Numbered from the stretch's first letter, positions 37,528 through 48,031 are shown. The stretch: DNA of 64,000 nucleotides from Burkholderiaceae bacterium (GCA_021208885.1 JAJOJF010000022.1:62001-126000); one strand, 5' to 3'. Notes: generated by a model not told the origin, from the letters alone. Translations and numbers: made by a program.

Positions 37528-37984
37528 TCTGTCATTAGCCGTTCAATACGGTATGCAAGACAAGGACCTGCCTCGCTGGCGGATTCGTCGCTGGGTTCTT
37601 GCAGCGCTGACCGCGGCTCAGACCGAGGGCCTGAGTCAAGTCAGTTTAACGATTCGATTCGTGGACAAAACCGAGGGCAGGACATTAAACCGGCAATACC
37701 GACAAAAAGATTACGCCACCAACGTACTGACGTTTCATTATGATGAGTTTGCCGAGCAAACTGGCCACATCATGGGTGATATCGTGATTTGCATCCCAGT
37801 TTTAAAGCAAGAGGCGCGAGCGCAAGGCAAGACTTACTTGCATCATGCCGCCCATCTCGTGGTGCACGGCACGCTGCATGCGCTGGGGTATGACCATATC
37901 CAAGAGGCTGAGGCTCGCGAGATGGAATCGTTAGAGGCAGAAATACTGGAGCGCTGGGGTATTGCCAACCCCTACATGGCCTAA
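37499..37984 (+). CDS. ybeY: endoribonuclease/rRNA maturation factor YbeY
   Basis: DKTEGRTLNRQYRQKDYATNVLTFHYDE; HLVVHGTLHALGYDHI zinc motif; start within the phoH end. Confidence 0.9.
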   Translation: MTKTQHKTPDLSLAVQYGMQDKDLPRWRIRRWVLAALTAAQTEGLSQVSLTIRFVDKTEGRTLNRQYRQKDYATNVLTFHYDEFAEQTGHIMGDIVICIPVLKQEARAQGKTYLHHAAHLVVHGTLHALGYDHIQEAEAREMESLEAEILERWGIANPYMA

Positions 37985-38091
37985 ACGGGCGGGATCAATC
38001 GGGGCAAAAATGCCCCATCGATGACCCCGGGAATAATAGCCAAGGCGCCTGGACAGTCACAAACTTTCGGTTATTCTAGGGGTGTCGAAAC

Positions 38092-38991
38092 TTGATTGCT
38101 CCCGCAATGTCAGAACCTTACCCTAGCGAGCCTGGTCAGGAACCAGGCAAAAAATCATCATCTAAAAAATCTCTGGTTGATCGCATTCTGTCTCTGGTCC
38201 GTGGCGAACCAGAGGACCGAGAAGGCATCTTTACCGTCCTCGAAGCAGCCAGAGAACGAGATCTCATCGACAGCAATGCCTATGGCATGCTCAAAGGCGC
38301 TCTGGCTGTCTCAGACCAGACTGCGGCAGATATCATGGTGCCACGAGCCCGGATGGATTTGCTTGATGTCAATGAGCCTCTTTCCAGCTTGTTACCCAAA
38401 ATTGTGGAGATGGCGCATTCTCGCTTCCCAGTCTATGAAGACTCGCCAGACAACCTCATTGGCATCTTCATGACCAAAGACTTGTTGCGACATATGCTCA
38501 ACCCAACTTTGACCCTAAGAGACTTGGTTAGGCCAGCCGTTTTTATCCCTGAAACCAAACGAGTCAATATATTGCTGCAGGAGTTTCGCAGCCACCGCAA
38601 TCACATTGCCATCGTAATAGACGAGCATGGTGGCATTACCGGCTTGGTCACACTGGAGGACGTTCTGGAACAGATTGTCGGTGCCATCGAGGACGAGTAT
38701 GACGACAGTGAACAGACCATCTTCCCCGATGGTCACAACACCTGGCGTATCCTGGCTACCACCGAGCTTGACGAAGTAAACAACCTGCTCGAGTGCGAAA
38801 TCCCTGAAGGTGAGTACGACACGATAGGCGGGTGGCTCGCCCATGAGCTTGGCCGTATCCCTCGGCGTGGCGACAGGCATGCGCTAGAGGATCTGCAGTT
38901 CGAAGTGCTCAGAGCCGACTCAAGGCGGGCCCTTTGGGTGCGTGCCAGACGCTTGCCTCACTTGAAAGCCAAGAATCAAGAGACCGCCTAA
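38092..38991 (+). CDS. corC: CorC/HlyC family CBS-domain protein
   Basis: AADIMVPRARMDLLDV; DEHGGITGLVTLEDVLEQIVGAIEDEYD. Confidence 0.9.
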   Translation: MIAPAMSEPYPSEPGQEPGKKSSSKKSLVDRILSLVRGEPEDREGIFTVLEAARERDLIDSNAYGMLKGALAVSDQTAADIMVPRARMDLLDVNEPLSSLLPKIVEMAHSRFPVYEDSPDNLIGIFMTKDLLRHMLNPTLTLRDLVRPAVFIPETKRVNILLQEFRSHRNHIAIVIDEHGGITGLVTLEDVLEQIVGAIEDEYDDSEQTIFPDGHNTWRILATTELDEVNNLLECEIPEGEYDTIGGWLAHELGRIPRRGDRHALEDLQFEVLRADSRRALWVRARRLPHLKAKNQETA

Positions 38992-38995
38992 GCAG

Positions 38996-40603
38996 ATGCA
39001 GGCACGAACCAACCCGTTCTGGCCTGCGTTATGCGGTGCGATTTGTGCATTCACATTTGCTCCTGACCCTCTCCCCGATTGGGCACTGGCATGGGTACAG
39101 ATTGTCACGCTGGCCGTGCTCGCGCACTGGAGTTTTACTCGCACTGCTCGCCAAGCCGCACTCACTGGTCTGATCTTCGGAATCGTCCTGTTCGTTGTCG
39201 GTCTCTATTGGCTGACGATTAGTATGCATGTCTACGGCCAAATGGCATTGCCATTGGCCTGGCTGGCTCTGTTGCTATTTTGCTTGTACCTAGCGCTCTA
39301 CCCCGCACTCGCTTGCTGGGCAACGGCGTGGTTGCTCAAAAATAACGACAAAACCAATCCGTTCAGTCTTATCTGGCTCGCAACGGTGTGGGCTAGCGCG
39401 TGGACAGCAGCTGAGCTGCTGCGCGGGACGATGTTTACCGGATTCCCCTGGCTGTCAACGGCGTACGGGCAGACCGATAGCTGGCTAGCCGGATGGTCAG
39501 TCATGATAGGGGCGCCTGGAACGACCTGGATAACAGCCTGGATTGCCGGCGCCGTGGCTGCCACACTAAGCGCTGAAGCAAAACAGAAAGACAGCTCGTT
39601 CACCCCAAAGCGCGGCATGGCATTGGCCTTAGCCATCATCTTGGCCTTTGCGGGAGCAACCCTGCAACAAACGAGCTTCACCGAACCCGCTGGTGAGCCA
39701 CTGACGGCCAGACTGATTCAAGGCAACATTGACCAAGGCATCAAATTCGATGGTGACCGGTTTGAACAAACCCATCAGCACCACATCAATCTCGCCAGGC
39801 ACCAGGCTGACACAATATCCAAAGCGCCTAAACCTGAATTGATCCTGTTGCCCGAGACGGTGATTCCACGCCTGTCACACCAAGTGCCGATTCAACATTG
39901 GCAAGACTGGATTGACCTTGCCGAGAACGAACAAACTGAGCTGATGCTTGGCGCTGCGCTCTATGGACCTGAACCAGCCCGATACACCAACAGCGTAATC
40001 GCCATTGATGTCACGGCTAATCCAGCCAGTCTGGCACAAGGCGTGGCGCCCTCACGCTACGACAAGCAGCATTTAGTGCCGTTCGGCGAGTTTGTGCCCA
40101 CCGGGTTTCGCTGGTTCATTGATCTGATGCGGATACCCTTGGGCGACTTCACCGCCGGTGACCCCCAGCAGACACCCTTTAGCGTTAAGTCGCAACTGAT
40201 TGCCCCGAATATTTGTTACGAGGACATATTTGGCCATGAGCTGCTGCCTGCTGTGCGTCAAGGTGCAACGATCCTGGCGAATTTCAGTAACCTTGGCTGG
40301 TTTGGTGACAGCTCAGCTTTGCGCCAACACTGGCAAATGGCAAGGTTTCGTAGCATGGAAACGCGCCGCCCAACACTGCGAGCCACCAACACGGGCATGA
40401 CTGGTGCGATTGACCCGGCTGGGCGTACCATTGCGGTGCTGCCCAGCATGGCTGCAGGCTATGTCGATGTCCAAGTTCAAGGCCACCATGGACTTACGCC
40501 ATACACACGTTGGGGGAACTATCCGGTCTGGGTGCTCACGTGGGGCATACTGGGCGTTGCGATAATCCGCAGATACAGAAGACCTGCTCCGATACTCAAG
40601 TAA
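38996..40603 (+). CDS. lnt: apolipoprotein N-acyltransferase
   Basis: LILLPETVIPRL; YDKQHLVPFGEFVPTGFRW; ICYEDIFG. Confidence 0.92.
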   Translation: MQARTNPFWPALCGAICAFTFAPDPLPDWALAWVQIVTLAVLAHWSFTRTARQAALTGLIFGIVLFVVGLYWLTISMHVYGQMALPLAWLALLLFCLYLALYPALACWATAWLLKNNDKTNPFSLIWLATVWASAWTAAELLRGTMFTGFPWLSTAYGQTDSWLAGWSVMIGAPGTTWITAWIAGAVAATLSAEAKQKDSSFTPKRGMALALAIILAFAGATLQQTSFTEPAGEPLTARLIQGNIDQGIKFDGDRFEQTHQHHINLARHQADTISKAPKPELILLPETVIPRLSHQVPIQHWQDWIDLAENEQTELMLGAALYGPEPARYTNSVIAIDVTANPASLAQGVAPSRYDKQHLVPFGEFVPTGFRWFIDLMRIPLGDFTAGDPQQTPFSVKSQLIAPNICYEDIFGHELLPAVRQGATILANFSNLGWFGDSSALRQHWQMARFRSMETRRPTLRATNTGMTGAIDPAGRTIAVLPSMAAGYVDVQVQGHHGLTPYTRWGNYPVWVLTWGILGVAIIRRYRRPAPILK

Positions 40604-40628
40604 GTTAATTAACTCAGTAGCTGAATGC

Positions 40629-41858
40629 ATGCCCGAGACTTTGTTGGTTCGGTCGCTAGACGACATCGCCCAAATGGACACTTGCGCTTGGGATGCACTC
40701 AACACCCAAGCAGGCGGTTGTGTATTGACCTCACACCGATTTTTGGCGGCATTTGAGCAATCCGGCAGCGTTCGACCCGATACCGGCTGGCAGCCACAAC
40801 ATTTGATCATTGAAGAACGTCACGACAGTGGTCGTGCAGGCAAAGTACTAGCTGTGGTCCCTCTTTACATTAAAGGACACTCGTACGGCGAATTCGTGTT
40901 TGACTGGGCCTGGGCTGACGCCTATCAACGTGCAGGGCTGCGCTACTACCCCAAGTGGCTTGCCGGCGTGCCGTTTACACCGGTCACATCGTCGCGGTTG
41001 TTGTGTGAGCGTGAGCACAAGTCATTGGCAGCCCACGCTTTACTCAAGACCGCCAGGGCAACAGACCTGTCATCCCTGCATGTGCTCTATACCGACCAAC
41101 TCGACCAACAACAGCTAGTCGCGGCTGGCTGCCTTGCGCGCCATCACACCCAATTTCACTGGCACAATCCGGGCTGGCAATCATTTGATGAGTTTCTGGG
41201 ACATCTCACCCAACCCAAACGCAAGAAGATCCGGGCTGAACGCCGCAAAGTGAGGGAAGCGGGGGTGAGGACCGAGGTCAGGACTGGAGCGCAAATCAAT
41301 GCGGCCCACTGGGACTTCTTTTATCGCTGCTATGCAAACACCTACGCCGAACGTGGCAATCCTCCCTATCTTACCCGCGACTTCTTCTCACTAATCGATC
41401 CTGACTGCTGTGTGCTAGCGATGGCCTACCGAGAGCAACAGTCTATTGCCGCCTCGCTACTGTTTCTGGATCAAGTAGCAGACACCCAATCAGGAAAAAC
41501 CACCCGAAAGCTCTACGGACGATACTGGGGGAGCCTGGAGTCCATTGATTGTCTGCATTTCGAGGTGGCGTATTACACACCTATTGAGTGGGCCATCAAC
41601 AATCGAATCGACATCATCGAAGGCGGTGCCCAGGGCGAGCACAAAATGGCTCGAGGGTTCACCCCGGTCCAAACCCAATCAGCCCACTGGCTAGCCCATG
41701 AGGGTTTCGCTCAAGCGGTTGCCGACTACCTCGAGCGAGAAAAGCGAGGGCTCGCTGCTTACAACGAATCGCTCGGCTCCCCATTTAAGGCAAGCATCGC
41801 CACCAGTTGCTCCAATGTTGGTATCTCACCACCTGAATCCTCAGAAAACGCGTCGTGA
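40629..41858 (+). CDS. GNAT/FemAB-like N-acetyltransferase family protein (DUF482-type)
   Basis: FVFDWAWADAYQRAGLRYYPKW; IIEGGAQGEHKMARGFTPVQTQSAHW. Confidence 0.82.
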   Translation: MPETLLVRSLDDIAQMDTCAWDALNTQAGGCVLTSHRFLAAFEQSGSVRPDTGWQPQHLIIEERHDSGRAGKVLAVVPLYIKGHSYGEFVFDWAWADAYQRAGLRYYPKWLAGVPFTPVTSSRLLCEREHKSLAAHALLKTARATDLSSLHVLYTDQLDQQQLVAAGCLARHHTQFHWHNPGWQSFDEFLGHLTQPKRKKIRAERRKVREAGVRTEVRTGAQINAAHWDFFYRCYANTYAERGNPPYLTRDFFSLIDPDCCVLAMAYREQQSIAASLLFLDQVADTQSGKTTRKLYGRYWGSLESIDCLHFEVAYYTPIEWAINNRIDIIEGGAQGEHKMARGFTPVQTQSAHWLAHEGFAQAVADYLEREKRGLAAYNESLGSPFKASIATSCSNVGISPPESSENAS

Positions 41859-41917
41859 ACCCACGGCGTTTGCCAAGCAACGAAGTTTCGTGCATAATTT
41901 CGTTCTTCGCCGGATCT

Positions 41918-41993
<76 letters not shown>

Positions 41994-42019
41994 GGTTTAG
42001 CGAAAAGTAGTAAGTCCGG

Positions 42020-42095
42020 GTCCCCTTCGTCTAGAGGCCTAGGACACCACCCTTTCACGGTGGGTACAGGGGTTCGAATCCCCTAGGGGACGCCA
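42020..42095 (+). tRNA. tRNA-Glu (anticodon TTC)
   Basis: GTCCCCTTCGTCTAGAGGCCTAGGACACCACCCTTTCACGGTGGGTACAGGGGTTCGAATCCCCTAGGGGACGCCA. Confidence 0.95.
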
Positions 42096-42116
42096 AGGTT
42101 TTTGCAGTACCGCTGC

Positions 42117-42193
42117 GGAGCGGTAGTTCAGTTGGTTAGAATACCGGCCTGTCACGCCGGGGGTCGCGGGTTCGAGTCCCGTCCGCTCCGCCA
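42117..42193 (+). tRNA. tRNA-Asp (anticodon GTC)
   Basis: GGAGCGGTAGTTCAGTTGGTTAGAATACCGGCCTGTCACGCCGGGGGTCGCGGGTTCGAGTCCCGTCCGCTCCGCCA. Confidence 0.95.
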
Positions 42194-42201
42194 GTTTCAA
42201 G

Positions 42202-42239
42202 AAAGCGCCTACACCGAAAAGTGGGGCGCTTTTTATTTT
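42202..42239 (+). terminator. rho-independent terminator after the tRNA cluster
   Basis: AAAGCGCC-N15-GGCGCTTT followed by TTATTTT. Confidence 0.7.
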
Positions 42240-42356
42240 GTGCCCATGAAACGCCCCACCCCCACCTAGAGTCGCCTTGATCTGACGTTTGCGCAGTAGA
42301 AGCTTCTCGCCACCCGCCTATAATCAAATGGTCACATTTTTACTACCCAGAGACTA

Positions 42357-43337
42357 TTGGACGGGAGACACCGCATGCAAACCTTTAAACGCCTGGCACC
42401 TGGCCTGCTAGCTGCACTGATTGTTGGAGCCACTGGCACTGCCCTGGCTGAAACCCGCATCACCTACAAATCCGCCAAAGCTGGCTCGTCGTACTACCAA
42501 ATGGGTGTGGAACTCGCCCAAGCAATGAAGCAAGGCTCCAATGGCGAGATCATCATGACCGTTGAAGAGAGCCAAGGCTCTGTACAAAACGTCATGGAAG
42601 CCGCCACTCGCACTGGCAACTACGTCTTCACCACACCGCCAGCGCTTGTCACGCGTGCCATGGAGGACTCGGGCCCGTTTGAGAAAAAGCCATCGCCAAA
42701 ATACAAAGACATCCGTGCGCTGTTCCCGATCCCTTCTCTAACGATGCACTTTGTGACGCACAAAGACGCCAACATCAACGCATTTGAAGACATGGCCGGC
42801 AAAAATGTCCTGATCGGCAAGGGTACGTTCTCAGCGACTGAAGGTGAGAAGTACTTAAAGCTCTTTGGTCTTGACGGCAAGGTCAACTTGGCCAATGTTG
42901 AATTGAATAACGCCGTGCCTGCACTCAAAAACAAACAGATTGATGCATTCGTAACGGCCAGCTCATTCCCGGCACCTAATGTCATCGAAGCCGCTGCAAG
43001 CTCACCGATTGTGATCTTGTCCATGTCAGACGCCCAAATCCAGCAAACCGGTGCCACTAAAGTCATCATCCCAGCTGGCACCTACAAAGGCCAGGACAAA
43101 GACGTCAGCACCACGTCTTTGCCAGTGATTGCCTACACCACCACTGACATGAGTGATGACGTGGCCTACGAACTCACCAAAACCTTTTGGCAGGAACGTG
43201 CTCGCATGGGCGAGACCGCACCCTGGTGGAAAGGCGTCTCCCCAGAGATGCTGGCCAACATACCCGGCAAAATCCACCCTGGCGCCTTGCGTTACTACCA
43301 AGAGAACAACTTTCCACTGACGGCTGCCAACCGTTAA
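42357..43337 (+). CDS. TAXI-family TRAP transporter solute-binding subunit
   Basis: Signal peptide; AGSSYYQMGVELAQAMKQ; typical TAXI length (likely start MQTFKRL, 42375). Confidence 0.88.
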   Translation: MDGRHRMQTFKRLAPGLLAALIVGATGTALAETRITYKSAKAGSSYYQMGVELAQAMKQGSNGEIIMTVEESQGSVQNVMEAATRTGNYVFTTPPALVTRAMEDSGPFEKKPSPKYKDIRALFPIPSLTMHFVTHKDANINAFEDMAGKNVLIGKGTFSATEGEKYLKLFGLDGKVNLANVELNNAVPALKNKQIDAFVTASSFPAPNVIEAAASSPIVILSMSDAQIQQTGATKVIIPAGTYKGQDKDVSTTSLPVIAYTTTDMSDDVAYELTKTFWQERARMGETAPWWKGVSPEMLANIPGKIHPGALRYYQENNFPLTAANR

Positions 43338-43370
43338 TTCGGGTGGCAGAGTGCTTTCTTTACTGAACGA

Positions 43371-45146
43371 TTGACAATGCCCTTTGCACCTCGTGACATC
43401 ATTTGGCCAGCACTGGGCATTGTCACTATCTCGTTTCACTTGTGGCTGATATTTGCAGGTCTGGTGCCAAACCTGGTAAGCCGCCCAATACACATGGCGC
43501 TTGCCCTGCCGTGGATATTCCTCTGGAGACCCGCTGGACAAAAGCCCGACCTTTTAAGCTGGGCATTTTGTTTGATGGGAGTCGTAGGATGTGCCTGGGT
43601 CGCCATGGGCCACAACGAACTGTCAGACCAATATGGCAGTATCGATGGACCCTGGCAAACCTTCCTGGCCATCGGCTTGCTAGCTGCGGCCATTGACATG
43701 GCCAGGCGTGCCGTTGGCTGGCCACTGCCTTCCATTGCAATACTCATGCTTCTGTATGGAATGTTCGGCAACTATATCCCAGGTGAGTTTGGCCATGGCG
43801 GCATGCCTTTGACCAGTTTCTTAGGGACACTTACCATCACGGAAGGTGGCATTTGGGGCAGTCTAACCGGCGTGTCCGTCACAATCGTCGCGATATTCGT
43901 GATCTTCGGGGCAGTACTTAATGCTGGGCAGGCTGGTGCAGGTTTTATGAATATTGCTGCGGCAGTTGCTGGCAGACTAACTGGCGGTGCTGCCAAGGTG
44001 TCGGTACTATCATCAGCCCTGTTTGGCTCAATCTCAGGATCAGCATCTGCCAACGTAGCCTCGACTGGTGCCATCACCCTGCCTGCCATGCGAAAGCTTG
44101 GCTATCCCAGATCATTGGCTGGCGCCGTGGAGGCTGTGGCCTCATCAGGCGGACAAATCATGCCGCCCTTGATGGGTGCGGGTGCATTCGTCATGGTTGA
44201 GTTAACCGGAGTCCCGTACGATCAGATCATGCTTGCGGCACTGCCTGCGGCCATTCTGTATTTTTTTGCCGTCTGGATGGCCATTAATGCTTACGCCAAG
44301 CGCTATGACTTGCCTGGTGTGCCGGAATCGGAACGTCCGAGCAACCGCTTGGTAGTGATCACCACTGGATTTTTTGCGGTACCGTTCGCAGCTTTGCTCT
44401 ATGGAATGTTCGGGCTGGATTTCACGCCCCAGTACGCGGCCTGTATGGCGGTTGTTCTGGCGGCCTTGCTTTTGCTAACTGACGAAACGTTTGCATTCGA
44501 TAGCCGTGCGGTGCTTGCACGCGTGCGCCATGCAGCCATGACCTCTGGTCAGCAGGTTTCAATGATCGCATCGATCATCATTTGCGCCTCGATCATTATT
44601 GGGGTGCTGGGCATGACAGGACTTGGCGTCAAAATCACCTCCGTCATTCTGTCAGGATCAGGGGGCCTGCTTTGGCCTGCGATCTTGTTAACGGCACTGA
44701 CTTGTCTCTTGCTCGGCATGGAAGTGCCCACGACAGCTGCCTATGTCATTTGCGTCTCAGTCGCTGGTCCAGCACTCACCGAACTTGGTCTTGGCCTTTT
44801 GCAGACCCATCTGTTCGTGTTCTGGTTTGCGTTGCTTTCAACCATCACGCCACCTGTATGTGGCGCGGTATTTATTGCAGCTGGCATGATCGAAGAAAAC
44901 TGGCTTAAAGTTGCCATGAAATCCATGGCACTGGGGCTGGGGCTGTACCTGATTCCGCTTGGCATGATTTCAACACCTGACTTGATTGATCTAGGCAATA
45001 ACCCGATGGGCGCTGTTATTGCCATGCTGAAAATCGGTACCGCCACCACTCTAGTCGCCTATGGTGTGATCGCGCCTGGCAACTGGCGCAAACGTCTTTT
45101 GCTAGTCCTATTTGGCGCGATCACACTATTTTGGCCGTTAGATTAG
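43371..45146 (+). CDS. TRAP transporter fused 4TM/12TM permease
   Basis: GSISGSASANVASTGAITLPAMRKLGYPRSLAGAVEAVASSGGQIMPPLMGAGAFVMVE. Confidence 0.9.
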   Translation: MTMPFAPRDIIWPALGIVTISFHLWLIFAGLVPNLVSRPIHMALALPWIFLWRPAGQKPDLLSWAFCLMGVVGCAWVAMGHNELSDQYGSIDGPWQTFLAIGLLAAAIDMARRAVGWPLPSIAILMLLYGMFGNYIPGEFGHGGMPLTSFLGTLTITEGGIWGSLTGVSVTIVAIFVIFGAVLNAGQAGAGFMNIAAAVAGRLTGGAAKVSVLSSALFGSISGSASANVASTGAITLPAMRKLGYPRSLAGAVEAVASSGGQIMPPLMGAGAFVMVELTGVPYDQIMLAALPAAILYFFAVWMAINAYAKRYDLPGVPESERPSNRLVVITTGFFAVPFAALLYGMFGLDFTPQYAACMAVVLAALLLLTDETFAFDSRAVLARVRHAAMTSGQQVSMIASIIICASIIIGVLGMTGLGVKITSVILSGSGGLLWPAILLTALTCLLLGMEVPTTAAYVICVSVAGPALTELGLGLLQTHLFVFWFALLSTITPPVCGAVFIAAGMIEENWLKVAMKSMALGLGLYLIPLGMISTPDLIDLGNNPMGAVIAMLKIGTATTLVAYGVIAPGNWRKRLLLVLFGAITLFWPLD

Positions 45147-45479
45147 GCCATAAGCTTTTGGAGCAACCGTCTGGTTTTCCGAGAGCTTGAGCCAGCCCTT
45201 GATGATGCGATACAAGAACCAAAGACCAGCGATGGGTATGATCAGGTAACCGACAAACAACATCGCCGTGACCGCACCCACCAAAAACGCGACAGAACCG
45301 ATCCAGAATGTTTGTATCTGCCAATTGCAATGACTCTCAAGCCAACTGCCACGATGCTCCTGGCGCATCTTGTAGGCAAAAAATACGCCCACAATGGCCA
45401 ATGGCATCACCACTAAACTCAAGAGATAAGCAATGTAGATTGCTTGCACTTTCTCACGGGCTGTCAGACTTTCTAACAT
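45138..45479 (-). CDS. DUF4870-like small membrane protein
   Basis: AYLLSLVVMPLAIVGVFFAYKMRQEHRGSWLESHCNWQIQTFWIG. Confidence 0.65.
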   Translation of the reverse strand: MLESLTAREKVQAIYIAYLLSLVVMPLAIVGVFFAYKMRQEHRGSWLESHCNWQIQTFWIGSVAFLVGAVTAMLFVGYLIIPIAGLWFLYRIIKGWLKLSENQTVAPKAYGLI

Positions 45480-46629
45480 AGGACTTCCTTTTGGTTATTG
45501 AGGTCAAAATTAAAATCGCTGCACATGCACTAAAGAACACATACAGCATGTTGACACCCGCCAACCTCATCAGTCCCCCTGCAAGCAAAGGTCCCAAACA
45601 AGCTCCAATCCCAAACGACATCAGCAAAACTGCACTGAGGCTGACGCGTCGGTCAGCACTCACCAAGTCGTTGGCAAAAGAGCCTGCCAGGGCGTAAAGC
45701 GTAAACTGCGCTATCCCGCTGACTGCTGAAATCACCATCAACAACCAGAACGGAATCGGCAGCCAACCCCACAACAGCAGAGTGACGAATGTCAACACTG
45801 CGCCATTAAATAGAATAAGTCGCTGGCGTGGGACGCGGTCGGACATCCAGCCCATAGGCCATTGAGCCATCAATCCCGCGAAAACCGCGACAGACATGAA
45901 TGCAGCGACTTCTGCCGTGCTGAAATTTTTTTCTATGACGTACACAGGGGCCAGTGCATAAAACGCCGAGGAGATGTTTCCAGCCACAAACATGGTTACT
46001 AATGCAGCCGGTGCAGCCTGAAAAAAATATCGAAAATTCAGTGGTGCTGGTAACTGTGGCGCCGGATGCAAGCGCACAGTCCAGACAATTGGTATTAGAC
46101 CGACCACATGGCAGATAGCCACCAGTATCAAAGGGCGTAAGTCTAGGGATGGATACAGTGTGATCGCCATCTGGCCAATTGCCGTACCTAGACCAGACAT
46201 CACCAGATAGACAGAAAATATCTGGCCGCGACGCTCGTTCTCTATTTGTTCGTTTAACCAGCTTTCGAGCACCATAAACTGCAACGCCATGCCAGCACCA
46301 GCAATGACTCGAAAGACCACCCAGATTTCTTTTTCTGAGACCAGGGTTTGCGCCAACACCATTACCGAGCAGGTGGCTGCAGCTGCGGCGAATGCGCGAA
46401 CGTGACCCATGCGCACAATCATTCGATGCCCCAACCGGCTGCCGATCACCAGCCCGAGGTAATAGGCTGACATCAAGGCGCCAATCCAGACCTCACTGAC
46501 TCCGTCTTCAGTGAGCTTTAGGCCCATGAAAACATTAAACAGCCCTACGCCCACCAGCATGACTAGCGTGGACAAAAATAGCGAAGAAAAGGAGGCGAGT
46601 GTCGCGAACATGGCAGCAGTTAGTTGCAA
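45454..46629 (-). CDS. MFS transporter (YcaD-like)
   Basis: GVSEVWIGALMSAYYLGLVIGSRLGHRMIVRMGHVRAFA; 12-TM pattern. Confidence 0.83.
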   Translation of the reverse strand: MQLTAAMFATLASFSSLFLSTLVMLVGVGLFNVFMGLKLTEDGVSEVWIGALMSAYYLGLVIGSRLGHRMIVRMGHVRAFAAAAATCSVMVLAQTLVSEKEIWVVFRVIAGAGMALQFMVLESWLNEQIENERRGQIFSVYLVMSGLGTAIGQMAITLYPSLDLRPLILVAICHVVGLIPIVWTVRLHPAPQLPAPLNFRYFFQAAPAALVTMFVAGNISSAFYALAPVYVIEKNFSTAEVAAFMSVAVFAGLMAQWPMGWMSDRVPRQRLILFNGAVLTFVTLLLWGWLPIPFWLLMVISAVSGIAQFTLYALAGSFANDLVSADRRVSLSAVLLMSFGIGACLGPLLAGGLMRLAGVNMLYVFFSACAAILILTSITKRKSYVRKSDSP

Positions 46630-46710
46630 ATCACAGAATAGCTTGCACCCACGCAGGCCGACAAAACAAATTTAGCAACGTGATCACGACTGTTGCGTGC
46701 GCACCAAAAC

Positions 46711-46736
46711 AAACGGCCAGCTAAAGCCGACCGTTT
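46711..46736 (-). terminator. putative terminator after the peroxiredoxin gene
   Basis: Imperfect hairpin AAACGGTCGGC-TTTA-GCTGGCCGTTT then GTTTTG on minus strand. Confidence 0.5.
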
Positions 46737-46759
46737 GAATTACCCTATTTTTAAGCGAA

Positions 46760-47263
46760 TTAAAGGTGCTTGATCATCGACTCTGCCGAGCTGACCTCAA
46801 AGGCTCCGGGCGCCTCCACCTCGAGTGCCTTGATAACACCATCTTCGATCAATGCTGCGTAGCGCTGTGAACGCAGACCCATATTGCGCGCGGTCAGATC
46901 AAGCTCCAGACCCATGGCCTTTGTCCAGATTGCGGCGCCATCGCCAAGCATGCGAATCTTGCCGCCAACCTTCTGTTCACGGCCCCAGGCGCCCATGACG
47001 AAAGCATCGTTGACTGCCACACACCAGATTTCATCGACGCCCTTGGCTTTGATAGCATCGAAATTCGCCAGATAGCTTGGCACATGCTTGGCTGAGCAGG
47101 TTGGCGTGAAAGCACCCGGCAAGGCAAACATCAGAATTTTCTTGCCCTTGGTCAGCTCAGACACTTTGAAATCGTTCGGACCCAGAGCGCAACCGGCGGT
47201 CTCGTTCTCAATGAACTCGGTCAACGTTCCTTCCGGCACACGATCTCCAACTTTGACAGTCAT
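46760..47263 (-). CDS. peroxiredoxin (Prx5/AhpE-like, thioredoxin-fold)
   Basis: KILMFALPGAFTPTCSAKHVPSYLANFDAIKAKGVDEIWCVAVNDAFVMGAW; start MTVKVGDRVPEG. Confidence 0.9.
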   Translation of the reverse strand: MTVKVGDRVPEGTLTEFIENETAGCALGPNDFKVSELTKGKKILMFALPGAFTPTCSAKHVPSYLANFDAIKAKGVDEIWCVAVNDAFVMGAWGREQKVGGKIRMLGDGAAIWTKAMGLELDLTARNMGLRSQRYAALIEDGVIKALEVEAPGAFEVSSAESMIKHL

Positions 47264-47384
47264 TTTTTCTTCTCCTAAGTTGCCAGATGATGGCGGTTGT
47301 TTAAACGTCCCATCATAGGACACCATACGGCCCCATGGCTACATTTCCCGCCTAAGACCCGGGACTTACAAAAAAGGCTTAAAC

Positions 47385-47411
47385 AAAAAACGCTGCCAGG
47401 TGGCAGCGTTT
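47385..47411 (-). terminator. rho-independent terminator downstream of usp
   Basis: Minus strand AAACGCTGCC-ACCT-GGCAGCGTTT TTT; perfect stem plus T-run. Confidence 0.75.
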
Positions 47412-47459
47412 GTATTTGACTGATATAGATTTAACCCGTGGTGTGCGCCATTCGAGACA

Positions 47460-47918
47460 TCAATCCTCTTTGACGCGATAAACCAACACAGCCACATGAG
47501 CAAGCGACAAAACTTTGGCTGTCACACTACCGAGCAATAAACGCGACAAACCGCTGCGACCATGACTACCCATAAAAATCAGATCGCATCCATGCTTGCT
47601 CGCTGCATCGACAATGCCATCAGCGACGTTGAAATTGGTCACCGACTCTGACTGTACCTTCACGCCCGCTGTCTCGGCGCGGTCAACCACGGCTTGAAGG
47701 TACTTTTTTGCCTGTTCGGCAGATGCCTTCTCGTAATCCTCATCAGTGATTGCATAAGCTGCAGCCATGCCATCGAAACCTATCGTAGCTGCAAACGGCT
47801 GGCCAACATACAACGCCACCACTTCAGCCCCCACAGAACGGGCGAAAGATATGCCAGCGTTGGCAGCCTGAGCCGATAGCGCCGAACCATCAGTCGGAAT
47901 CAGGATTTTTTTGAACAT
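47460..47918 (-). CDS. universal stress protein (UspA family)
   Basis: FKKILIPTDGSALSAQAANAGISFARSVGAEVVALYV; DLIFMGSHGRSGLSRLLLGSVTAKVLSLAHVAVLVYR. Confidence 0.92.
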   Translation of the reverse strand: MFKKILIPTDGSALSAQAANAGISFARSVGAEVVALYVGQPFAATIGFDGMAAAYAITDEDYEKASAEQAKKYLQAVVDRAETAGVKVQSESVTNFNVADGIVDAASKHGCDLIFMGSHGRSGLSRLLLGSVTAKVLSLAHVAVLVYRVKED

Positions 47919-48017
47919 AACGAACTCCTTGTGATTATTGTGCGAATCGGTCTAGCCACGCCGACGTCTCATCCTAGCGCAAATACTCGCCAAAGATGAT
48001 GATCAGACGGTTAGAAA

Positions 48018-48031
48018 TTGATCAAAATCAA
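48018..48031. promoter_or_regulatory. FNR/Anr-type binding site TTGATCAAAATCAA
   Basis: Exact TTGAT-N4-ATCAA match ~106 nt upstream of the usp start codon. Confidence 0.65.

Noticed and set aside
38001-38016. GGGGCA-AAAA-TGCCCC hairpin after ybeY
   Set aside because: Short stem without a T-run; not enough to call a terminator
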